A stretch of DNA of 8,014 bases from assembly GCA_021200075.1 (NCBI GenBank), contig JAJQGZ010000123.1, positions 1 through 8,014 on the forward strand, given 5' to 3'. Positions within the stretch are counted from its first letter, which is position 1. Every line of letters starts with the position of its first letter. Source of the DNA: Clostridiales bacterium. Lineage in GTDB: Bacteria > Bacillota > Clostridia > Oscillospirales > Acutalibacteraceae. The position numbers and the translations under genes were made by a program. The notes beneath the pieces were generated by a model that was not told the origin of the DNA, made no database searches, and saw nothing but the letters and a program-made list of their open reading frames with translations. Of the stretch, positions 1 through 6,829 are shown piece by piece.

Positions 1-89
1 CTGGACTCTATTAAACTTTTACACGGAAGTGTTCAACTTGCACTTGCAATTTTCGATAGGTATTAATCTGTTAATTTTTGCTGAAATAT

Positions 90-118
90 TTGACAAATTC
101 GGAATATGCTCCTATAAT
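90..118 (+). promoter_or_regulatory. Consensus sigma-A promoter for the secreted-protein gene
   Basis: A perfect -35 box, TTGACA, at 90-95 and a perfect -10 box, TATAAT, at 113-118 are separated by the optimal 17 bases. Transcription should start near 125, about 95 bases before the ATG at 220. The -10 box lies inside the loop of the inverted repeat at 101-130, so anything that binds or melts that palindrome would affect this promoter. Confidence 0.8.
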
Positions 119-141
119 AGAGCATATTCCTTTTTGTTTTT
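101..141 (+). terminator. Perfect 11-bp hairpin with T-tract; terminator and/or operator
   Basis: GGAATATGCTC at 101-111 is exactly complementary to GAGCATATTCC at 120-130, with an 8-base loop. The run TTTTTGTTTTTT follows directly. This is the form of an intrinsic terminator for a gene upstream of the window. Because the loop carries the TATAAT of the next promoter, the same palindrome could also be a repressor operator. Transcripts starting from that promoter would hold only the 3' arm, so they would not be terminated here. Confidence 0.7.
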
Positions 142-219
142 TAATAAGCACAAAATAAGTATTTTTTGAATTGATAAATTTAGTGTTTTTCTTTGTAAAA
201 TAAGAGGTAGATTTTTGCT

Positions 220-1810
220 ATGAGTAATGCGAAAACTAATGTAAAATCAGTCGGCAAAAGGCCTTTGTGCGGTTTTCTCAGCTTGATTACCGTGCTTTCT
301 TTGTCTTGCGCCGGGAAGCGCTTTTGCGTATACGCCCCTTGTCACCACACAGGAGGCCGCAAGCGGTGTCGATTCCGTTGCTTCGCTTAAACCGTATGCA
401 GAATTTAATTCCAAGGTTGCGGACGGTTCTTTTTATGTTCCGGGTTTTAACAGTACGGTTTCATACAATTTTGAATTTTCATCGTATTCCGTTAATTCAA
501 CTATGATTCCGCAGGCTATGTGCAGTGTCGATCAATTTACTCTTATCACTGCATATGACGGCGACAAACTTGCAAGCTCCATTATCTATGTCCTCGATTA
601 TAATAAAAATCTTGTTAAGACCCTTATTTTGCCCGATAAATATCATGTCGGCGGTATCGCTTACGACAGTGTAAATAAAGTTATTTTGATAACAAAAGCT
701 TCAAAGCGGACCGTCGGAGTTCTTTCGTACGATAATTTTACAAACTATCTTTCGTTTAAAAGCGATTTTATTAAAATAAGCTATACGGTATCCGAGGCTT
801 CCGTCGATACCAAAATAGCCGGCGCTTCCGGTGTTACATACAGGAACGAAAAAGTATATCTGTCCTATTTTGGAAGTGGTTCGTCAAGCGTCGCATATTG
901 CTATACGCCGACCTATGATTCGGTTAATAAGACCTATAATCTCACTTATCAATATAAATTTTCTTTGCCCGATTATACCCAGGGCATTACAATTTCAAGC
1001 TACAAGGGTAAGCTCAGGCTCTTTGTTTCCGTTTCCTACGGCGGAAGCGAGAGCAAGAATGTTTACTGCTCATATCTTTATTCATATATATTTGATGAAA
1101 CCGACGGCAGTAAGACATTTGATAATATTCTAACCTGTCCGCCGATGCTTCAGCAGACTTATGTCAAGGGCGGTAAAATTTATTGTTTGTTTGAGTCCGC
1201 ATCAGCTCTTTACAAATCAGTCAACCAAAATCCCGTTGACTGTGTTATCCCTCTCAAGCTCTCCAAGCTTTTCAATGAAAAAAGCGGAAGTGCCGTCAAT
1301 ATTTCCGTCAGCAATGTTGCAGGTGGAAAGAAAGTAAGCGTTTCATCTAATATTTCGGGTGCAAAAATTTATTACTATGCGTCAATGCCTTACATCAGCA
1401 ATAAGTCTGTTAAAGCGTATTCGTACAGTAAAGCGTATATGAAAAATTCGACAAGTATGGTTTACGCCGTTGCGGTTGTAAGCGGCAGAATTGTTGCTTC
1501 AGACGCAGTATATATCACTGTTTCAAAAGCCTCTGCTCCGTCAAATCTAAAGGTTAAGTCAAAGAGCAGTAAGGCGGTAACCTTGAGCTGAAAAAAGGCT
1601 TCTAATGCAAGCGGATACTATATCTATCGCAGTACAAAGGCAAACGGCTCTTATATCCTTGTCGGTACTGTCGGCAGCAGCAAAAACACATACAAGAATA
1701 AATCCGTTAAGTCAAATAAAACATATTATTATAAGATTTGCGCATACAGAAAAGGCTACACAAATTCTTCATATACCTCCTATGTATCGGCAAAAACAAA
1801 AAAATCTTGA
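220..1810 (+). CDS. Secreted propeller-like protein with C-terminal Fn3 domain (one frameshift, one in-frame stop)
   Basis: The ATG at 220 follows an AGAGG site. The frame begins MSNAKTNVKSVGKR and then a hydrophobic stretch, so this is a signal peptide; after the frameshift it reads LAPGSAFA, a good signal-peptidase site before YTP. The shift is one extra T in the T-rich stretch at about 292-304. The reconstructed length is about 529 residues. Residues of about 95-350 are rich in short beta-strand segments with repeated Tyr/Gly motifs (HVGGIAYD, GASGVTY, DYTQGI), suggesting a beta-propeller. Residues of about 359-434 resemble the chitobiase C-terminal type domain (GAKIYYYAS), and about 440-529 form an Fn3 domain (GYYIYRS, TYYYKICAY). 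An in-frame TGA at 1589-1591 falls where Fn3 domains have Trp (TLS-stop-KKA), and homology continues unbroken to the TGA at 1808. The protein is probably extracellular; its ligand is unknown. It has its own promoter and is not part of the operon that follows. Confidence 0.75.
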
Positions 1811-1847
1811 CAAAAAACTTGACAAATTCACCTTTAAGTATTATTAT
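1807..1847 (+). promoter_or_regulatory. Promoter of the T-box/oxidoreductase operon, with a duplicated -35 box
   Basis: TTGACA at 1819-1824 and TATTAT at 1842-1847 are 17 bases apart, a near-consensus vegetative promoter. Transcription should start near 1854, about 30 bases before the T-box leader. A second TTGACA at 1807-1812 lies 12 bases upstream, within a repeated CTTGACAAA, and includes the stop codon of the preceding gene. The 11-base string TTGACAAATTC at 1819-1829 also occurs at the first promoter (90-100). Confidence 0.75.
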
Positions 1848-1882
1848 ATTAGCTCACTTTAAATACTCATATATCAAATAAC

Positions 1883-2155
1883 ACATTGATGAGAACAATG
1901 TCCGCTTTACGGTTAGTTTAAGAGAGTTGACGGTCGGTGCAAGTCAATACAGCCTAATTCGGAATATCCCCTCTGAGTGGCTTTGCCGAAATATGACGGA
2001 ATATTGCTGATTTTCGTTTTTTGAGTAAGCAAAGACGGCTTCCGCCGTTATACGGATAGTGTATGCATTGTACACGAAAGTGCGTTATTTAACGAAAAAG
2101 AGTGGTACCGCGGTTTATTATCACCTCTTTGCCTTTTGGTAAAGAGGCGTTTTTG
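1883..2155 (+). promoter_or_regulatory. T-box riboswitch leader, probable isoleucine specifier
   Basis: The hallmark T-box sequence AGAGTGGTACCGCGG lies at 2099-2113, with a terminator right after it. Stem I features precede it: GATGAGA near 1888-1894, AGAGAG at 1921-1926, GGTGCAAG at 1936-1943, and a specifier region reading GAATATCCCCTCTGAGT from 1962. The best specifier is ATC (Ile) at 1966-1968, since specifiers favour C in the third place and CCC plus TCTGAGT follow at a familiar spacing. TAT (Tyr) at 1965-1967 is the alternative. The bulge reads TGGT, which pairs with a tRNA ending in ACCA (discriminator A), as tRNA-Ile and tRNA-Tyr have; this argues against serine (TCC). AAAGAG at 2097-2102 can pair with CTCTTT at 2125-2130 to form the antiterminator, which excludes the terminator. 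A hairpin ACGGC/GCCGT at 2035-2048 is a likely Stem III. Uncharged cognate tRNA should permit expression of the oxidoreductase operon. Confidence 0.9.
2124..2154 (+). terminator. Regulated intrinsic terminator of the T-box
   Basis: CCTCTTTGCC at 2124-2133 pairs with GGTAAAGAGG at 2138-2147 over a TTTT loop: ten pairs, one of them G-U. CGTTTTT follows. The left arm shares CTCTTT with the antiterminator, so the two folds are mutually exclusive. Confidence 0.9.
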
Positions 2156-2245
2156 CATTTTTAATGCTTTATTTATTTGGCAAAACCGAAGCAAAAATCA
2201 TTATTATTTCAAATTTCAAAAAATATTTTCAGAAAGATTGATACT

Positions 2246-2818
2246 ATGTCGGATTTAGTAGAGATTCGCTGGTACGGCAGAGGCGGTCAGGGCGCAAAGA
2301 CAGCCGCATTGCTCCTTGCCGATGTCGCATTCAAAACAGGTAAATATGTTCAGAGCTTTCCGGAATACGGGCCCGAGCGTATGGGTGCGCCGATTACTGC
2401 TTATAATCGAATAAGCTCGGATGTAATCAGAGTTCATTCAAATATATATGAACCCGATTATGTTGTAGTTGTTGGCGACGGTTTGCTTGAAACCGTCAAT
2501 GTTACCGACGGCTTGAGCGTTGAAGGCGGTATTGTTGTAAACACATCTAAATCGCCTGACGAAATTCGTGCGTTGCTTCCCGATTATAAAGGAAGCGTTT
2601 ACACCGTTGACGCAAGGAAAATATTAGTCGCTTATCTCGGCAAGTATTTCCCCAACACGCCTATGCTTGCCGCTATTGTTAAAATTTCCGGCGTAATGGA
2701 TAAGGATATTTTTCTGGCGGAAATGGAAAATTCATTTTCTCACAAGTTTTCGTCGAAGCCGGAGGCTATCGAGGGTAATATGAACGCTCTCAAAATGGCT
2801 TTTGACGAAGTGAATTAA
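2246..2818 (+). CDS. porG: 2-oxoacid:ferredoxin oxidoreductase, gamma subunit
   Basis: This 190-residue protein is the gamma subunit of the four-subunit pyruvate/branched-chain 2-oxoacid:ferredoxin oxidoreductases. These cytoplasmic enzymes convert 2-oxoacid + CoA + oxidised ferredoxin to acyl-CoA + CO2 + reduced ferredoxin, reversibly. Family motifs seen are WYGRGGQGAKTAA (residues 9-21) and FPEYGPERMGAP (39-49). The gamma domain helps bind CoA in related structures. I chose the ATG at 2246, since it begins MSDLVEIRWYGRGG, the usual family N-terminus, with a weak AGAAAG site before it; the frame also runs back to a TTG at 2177, but that extension is Lys/Phe-rich and lies against the terminator. 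It is the only protein gene in the window that reads without a break. It is the first gene after the T-box and ends 14 bases before the delta subunit. Confidence 0.93.
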   Translation: MSDLVEIRWYGRGGQGAKTAALLLADVAFKTGKYVQSFPEYGPERMGAPITAYNRISSDVIRVHSNIYEPDYVVVVGDGLLETVNVTDGLSVEGGIVVNTSKSPDEIRALLPDYKGSVYTVDARKILVAYLGKYFPNTPMLAAIVKISGVMDKDIFLAEMENSFSHKFSSKPEAIEGNMNALKMAFDEVN

Positions 2819-2832
2819 GAGGGGGATTTGAT

Positions 2833-3157
2833 ATGAAATCAGATGTTAATAAGCTTTACCTTGAATGTAAATGGCAGAATTTGACCGAGGGTATGCAGAT
2901 TTACGGCGACAGGACTTCGCTTGATTTCAACCCGGCGAGTGGACTTCTGTTAAGCCGGAAATTGACGAGTCAAAATGTATCCATTGCCTTATGTACGTTC
3001 CTGTTTGCCCCGACAGTTGTATTCCCGTAATCGAGGCAAGTGGGGCCCGTTTGATTACGACCATTGCAAGGGCTGCGGAATATGCGTTAAGAATTGCCAT
3101 AAGGGCGCTATAACTATGCAGGGGGGTAAAATGATATGCCGAGAAAAGACAGATTAA
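2833..3157 (+). CDS. porD: 2-oxoacid:ferredoxin oxidoreductase, delta (ferredoxin) subunit, two frameshifts
   Basis: The ATG at 2833 follows GAGGGGG at 2819-2825. The reconstructed protein is about 108 residues, normal for this subunit, which carries two [4Fe-4S] clusters and passes electrons to external ferredoxin. One base is missing near 2930-2931 (DFN then GEWTSVKPEID; the usual reading would be DFNTGEW). A second is missing at about 3035, where GGG would restore PVIEGKWGPFDYDHC. Cluster motif II is complete: CKGCGICVKNCH, residues 79-90. Motif I reads CIHCLMYVPVCP (49-60), with Tyr55 (TAC at 2994-2996) where the third cysteine ligand of CxxCxxCxxxC should be. A single G-to-A change from TGC would explain it, either a real loss of a ligand or a sequence error. 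The end overlaps the start of the alpha gene by 22 bases. Confidence 0.87.
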
Positions 3158-4317
3158 GCGGTAACGAAGCTGTTTGCGAGGCTTTGCGCCAGATAAATCC
3201 TGATGTTATGGCGGCTTTCCCGATAACACCTTCAACAGAAATACCGCAGTATTTTTCAAAATTAGTTGCAAACGGACTTGTTGACAGCGAGTTTATTCCG
3301 GTTGAATCGGAGCATTCCGCAATGTTGGCTGTAATCGGTTCGGAAGCGGCAGGAGCAAGGAGCGTAACCGCAACATCGTCTGCGGGTATGGCACTTATGT
3401 GGGAGGAGCTTTATCTTGCGGATCCAATCGTTTGCCGATAGTTCTTACACTTGTCAACCGTGCCTTGTCGGGACCTATAAATATTAACTGCGACCACAGC
3501 GATTCAATGGGCGCAAGGGATTCCGGCTGAATTCAGATTTATGCCGAAAATAATCAGGAGGTGTACGATAATCTTTGTATGGCTTATCGTATTGCCGAGC
3601 ATAAGGATGTAAAGATTCCGGTTATGATTTGCCAGGATGGTTTTATAACCTCCCACGCAGTTGAAAATATCGAGCTTAATGACAATGAGCTTGTCAAGAA
3701 TTTTGTTGGTGAACTTGAACCGGAAAATTCTTTGCTCAATCCCGAATGTCCTATGGCGCTTGGGCCTTACAGCGTAACCAATTATTATTTTGAAGCCAAG
3801 AGAGCCCAGGCGCTTGCTATAAAAAATGCCAAGCAGGTAACTCTTGATGTGGCAAAGGAACATAGCAAGCTCACAGGCAGAGAGTACGGACTTTTTGAAG
3901 AATATAAAACAGAGAATGCCGATTATATCGTTGTTATTATCGGCTCGGCGGCAGGTACCACCAAGGATGCCGTTGATAAGCTCAGGAAGCAGGGCATTAA
4001 GGCAGGTCTTTTGAAAATTCGCCTTTTCCATCCTTTCCCTGCGGAAGAAATTGCGGCAGCTCTCAAAAAGGCAAAAAGCTGTTGCCGTTATGGACAGGAC
4101 AGAATCCTTTAACGATAACTGCGGGCCGCTCGGAGCGGAAGTTGCTTCAGCTCTTTACAGGAACGGCGGCAAAGCACTGATTATCAATTATGTTTACGGT
4201 CTCGGCGGAAGAGATGTAAAGGTTTCCGATATGATTAATGTCTATAAAGAGCTTGAAAAGGCGGCGGATGCCGGCGAGGTTACAGAGCCTTACCGTTATA
4301 TGGACGTCAGAGAATAA
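3136..4317 (+). CDS. porA: 2-oxoacid:ferredoxin oxidoreductase, alpha subunit (two frameshifts, one in-frame stop)
   Basis: The alpha subunit holds the transketolase pyrimidine-type domain and the C-terminal domain of the thiamine diphosphate enzyme. The ATG at 3136 follows AGGGGGG (3120-3126) and lies inside the end of the delta gene. The reconstructed length is about 393 residues, as expected. Visible motifs are AFPITPSTE (27-35), PVESEHSAM (55-63), TSSAGMALMWEELY (80-93), VNRALSGPININCDHSDS, and AENNQEVYDN. Breaks: one base is lost at 3420-3421 (should read LYLAASNRLPIVLTL); TGA at 3528-3530 replaces the family's Trp in RDSGWIQ; one extra A in the five-A run at 4073-4077, after which KAVAVMDRTESF continues. 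The C-terminal part ends YRYMDVRE at a TAA. The alpha motifs fit the POR/VOR branch rather than the 2-oxoglutarate (KOR) branch; pyruvate and branched-chain substrates cannot be told apart by eye. Confidence 0.9.
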
Positions 4318-4331
4318 GGGAGGGGAAACAT

Positions 4332-5273
4332 ATGTATAATTTTAAAGATTATGCGGCGAGAGAAGATCGTCTTGTCGGCGGACACAGAATGTGCGCAGGC
4401 TGCGGCGGAACAATAGCCATAAGGAATGTTCTTAAAGCAATCAAGCCAGGAGATAAGGCGGTAGTCGGCAATGCTACCGGTTGTCTTGAGGTTTCAACAT
4501 TTATGTATCCCTATACCGCATATAAGGACAGCTATATTCATAATGCTTTTGAAAATGCCGGTGCTACAATGGCTGGCGTTGAGGGAGCGTATAATGTTCT
4601 TAAAAGAAAAAGGCAAGCTTGACGATACATATAAGTTCATCACCTTCGGCGGTGACGGCGGTACATATGACATCGGCTTCCAGTCACTCAGCGGAGCTAT
4701 GGAGAGAGGTCACGATATGGTCTATGTTTGCTACGATAACGGAGCTTATATGAATACCAGTATACAGCGTTCCTCCGCAACACCTATGTTTGCTGATACA
4801 ACAACCACCCCGTAGGCAGTCAGTCGAGCGGTAAGCCTCAGTACAGGAAAGACCTTGCTGCAATTATCGCAGAGCATAATGTTCCTTATGTCGCACAGAC
4901 AACATTTGTTCAAAATTTCCGTGATTTGTATGTTAAATCCGAAAGAGCGATTTATACTCACGGCCCTGCATTCTTGAATATTATGGCGCCGTATTCGAGA
5001 GGTTGGAGATATAATACTCCCGATATTATGGAAATTTGCCGTCTTGCCGTGGAGACAAGATATTGGCCTTTATTCGAGGTTATCGACGGCAGGTGGATAT
5101 TTAATTATGAGCCTAAGAAGTATGTCCCGATTGAGGAATGGCTTGTTAAGCAGGGCGGATTTAAGCATACGTTCAAGCCTGGCAATGAGTGGATGATTAA
5201 AGCATTCCAAAAAGAAGTGGACCGCAGATGGTACGAACTTCTCGACCGCTGCAAGGAGGTTCGCGGTGCATGA
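4332..5273 (+). CDS. porB: 2-oxoacid:ferredoxin oxidoreductase, beta (thiamine diphosphate-binding) subunit, two frameshifts
   Basis: The start ATG at 4332 follows GGGAGGGG. The reconstructed length is about 313 residues. The beta subunit binds thiamine diphosphate, Mg and the proximal [4Fe-4S] cluster. Visible motifs are HRMCAGCGGTIAIRN (18-32), GNATGCLEVSTFMYPYTA (46-63) and IHNAFENAGA (69-78). The thiamine motif runs from GGDGGTYDIG (106-115) to YDNGAYMNTSIQRSS (134-148). Breaks: one extra A in the run at 4602-4605 (should read NVLKEKGKLDD), and one base lost at 4811-4812 (TTTTP then VGSQSSGKPQYRKDL). The thiamine motif usually reads DNEAYMNTGIQRS; here Glu is Gly (GGA, 4741-4743) and Gly is Ser (AGT, 4759-4761). 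The gene ends with TGA at 5271-5273, overlapping the next gene. Confidence 0.9.
5253..5259 (+). promoter_or_regulatory. Ribosome binding site deciding the membrane-protein start
   Basis: AAGGAGG inside the end of the beta gene is 6 bases before the GTG at 5266 and 10 before the ATG at 5270. As written only GTG opens the long frame, since the ATG frame stops after four codons. One more A in the six-A run at 5273-5278 would instead give MKKTVNNSSGG from the ATG, with a classic ATGA overlap with the beta stop codon. The start is therefore uncertain by one or two residues. Confidence 0.6.
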
Positions 5274-6794
5274 AAAAACCGTAAATAACAGCTCGGGCGG
5301 AATTGTAACACTCGATTTGAGAAGATGGATTATAATTCTGCTTGAGCTTCCGATTGTAATATTTTTCCTTTCCTGGCTGAATATTTTTGTGGGCGTCGCA
5401 GCTTCAGCATTGTTGATTTTTGCCGATTGTCTTGTGCTTAAAAATAAGACCTCCGGCAAAATGATCCTCACTGTTGAAAAAAAGAAACTGCTTATTCTCT
5501 TCGTCGTCGCATTGATATGGTGCTGGCTCGGAGGAACAGGCGGCTTTTTTTATCAATATCTTGACTATAATTGGCGTAATGCAATTTTTCACGATTTGAT
5601 AAATTACGACTGGCCGGTAATATATGAAGAAACTCAGCGTATGCTTGATTATTTTATCGGTGTATGGCTTTTTCCGGCGCTTGTCGGCAAATTCTTTTTG
5701 CTTGTCGGCGCTTCGGCTGCAGTCGCTTGGTATGCAGCTAATGCTGTTTTGCTTATTTATTGCTCGCTTTGTGTCTTTACAGTTTTTTTGTCTTATCATT
5801 AAGATATTGACTTATAAAAGCAATAATGCTATAATCATTGCGATTTTTGTATTTATCCTTTTCAGCGGAATGGATTTTTTTCGGCATCGTCGGAAGGGGT
5901 ATGAACCCGTTTGAGTTTGTTATATACGAGGGTTGGTCGGGCGGAGTTTTCTAGCTCCAGGCGATGTCAACCGGCTTGTTCTGGTCGTATAATCAGCATC
6001 CTTTTGCGTGGATGGTCATACTTGTAATTTTGCTTGATCGGGATATTAAAAATCTTGCTTTTTGGGGGCTTTTGGTTTTGCCGTACGCTCCGCTTCCCTT
6101 TGTTGGCATTTTTCTGTATGCCGTGTGCATTGCAGTCGTTCGTGCAAAGGAGGAACGCATCGGTATTTCCGGCTTTTTCAGAAAAGCGTTTTCTGTGCAA
6201 AATATTATAGCCGTGTTGTCTGTGGGCGTTATCTATGGTATTTATTACCTCGGTAATGCGGTTTATGACAGTACCGAAGCAAACTCATCCGCATTTATGC
6301 TCAGTGGTGCTTCTGCCGACGACATTAAGCTGTACATATTGTTCCTGGCGGTTGAGGTTTTGCCTTTCTTTGTCTTTACTTTTAAAGATAACAGGAAGGA
6401 TCCGCTTTTATATCTCTCGCTGTTCATTCTTGTTGTCTTTTCGCTTATCAGAGTGGGTTCAAGTATGGATTTCGGGATGAAAGCAACCATACCCGCACTG
6501 GTCTATATGTATATTTTGATTGTCAGGAAATTACGGAGTTTGAAAAAGAGTATTGATAAAAATCAAATCGAAGCAAAGGTTGTTATGCCTTTGTTGGCGG
6601 TCGTTTTGTTTATCGGCTCGCTCACCGCTTTGATTGAACCGGCAAGAGCTGTTTATCTTATCACTCAGGAAAAGACAATTTTCCTCGCAACCGATAATTT
6701 AAAAACTCTCGATAATCCTGATATTGATACCGATAATTTCACAGCTTCCGATTATCCCGACTCGGCTTTTTACAGATATATTTTACGCAAGTGA
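5266..6794 (+). CDS. Polytopic membrane protein of unknown function (two frameshifts, one in-frame stop)
   Basis: The reconstructed length is about 508 residues with around ten or more hydrophobic spans, so it is an integral membrane protein. The N-terminal part has spans near residues 21-39, 41-58 and 74-90. An external-looking loop then holds FFYQYLDYNWRNAIFHDLI and DWPVIYEE (about 94-122), followed by IGVWLFPALVGK (131-142). This loop with Asp100, His109-Asp110 and WPV before the next span recalls GT-C-type glycosyltransferase topology, but that is a weak inference. Breaks: one extra T in the run at 5783-5789; one extra T in the run at 5875-5881 (should read MDFFGIVGRGMNPFEF); and TAG at 5952-5954 just before LQAMSTGLFWSYNQHPFAWM. 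The last ~60 residues after the final span (TLDNPDIDTDNF...SAFYRYILRK) look extracytoplasmic. It is translationally coupled to the beta subunit, but no mechanistic link to the enzyme is evident. Confidence 0.75.
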
Positions 6795-6829
6795 ATTATA
6801 TAAATATTTTTTTAAAGGAGGAGTTAATA

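Larger units (their letters stand above)
1..219. other. Intergenic/leader region upstream of the secreted-protein gene
   Basis: No complete gene is visible here. A short frame open from the window edge stops at 64-66 and may be the tail of an upstream gene, but I do not recognise its residues. The stretch then holds a consensus promoter and a perfect hairpin with a T-tract, listed separately. An AT-rich untranslated leader of roughly 95 bases follows, up to the start codon at 220. A ribosome binding site, AGAGG, lies at 203-207, 12 bases before that ATG. Confidence 0.5.

Noticed and set aside
1..66. Frame open from the window edge, ending LALAIFDRY-stop
   Set aside because: Only 21 residues are visible and I do not recognise them; it could be the tail of a gene or transposase, or chance.
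171..201. Second promoter, TTGATA with TAAAAT
   Set aside because: The spacing is 19 bases and the start would fall on the ribosome binding site, leaving almost no leader.
1956..1967. AATTCGGAATAT shared by the first promoter (97-107 region) and the T-box specifier region
   Set aside because: A short AT-rich match with different context at each place; it is probably chance.
2177..2245. TTG start giving a longer gamma subunit
   Set aside because: The extra residues are not family-like, no good ribosome site precedes the TTG, and the start lies too close to the T-box terminator.
1589..3530. Genetic code with TGA read as tryptophan
   Set aside because: TGA ends several genes here (1808, 5271, 6792), TGG is used throughout, a TAG also interrupts a gene, and frameshifts are frequent. 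Point errors explain it better.
3504..4031. Long minus-strand frame of 175 codons
   Set aside because: It lies opposite the alpha subunit, whose homology is clear, and shows no ribosome site or recognisable motif. The same holds for the other minus-strand frames in the window.
2931..4811. Programmed ribosomal frameshifting in the oxidoreductase genes
   Set aside because: The shifts are in both directions, six in about 2 kb, with no consistent slippery heptamer and no reason for each subunit to need one.
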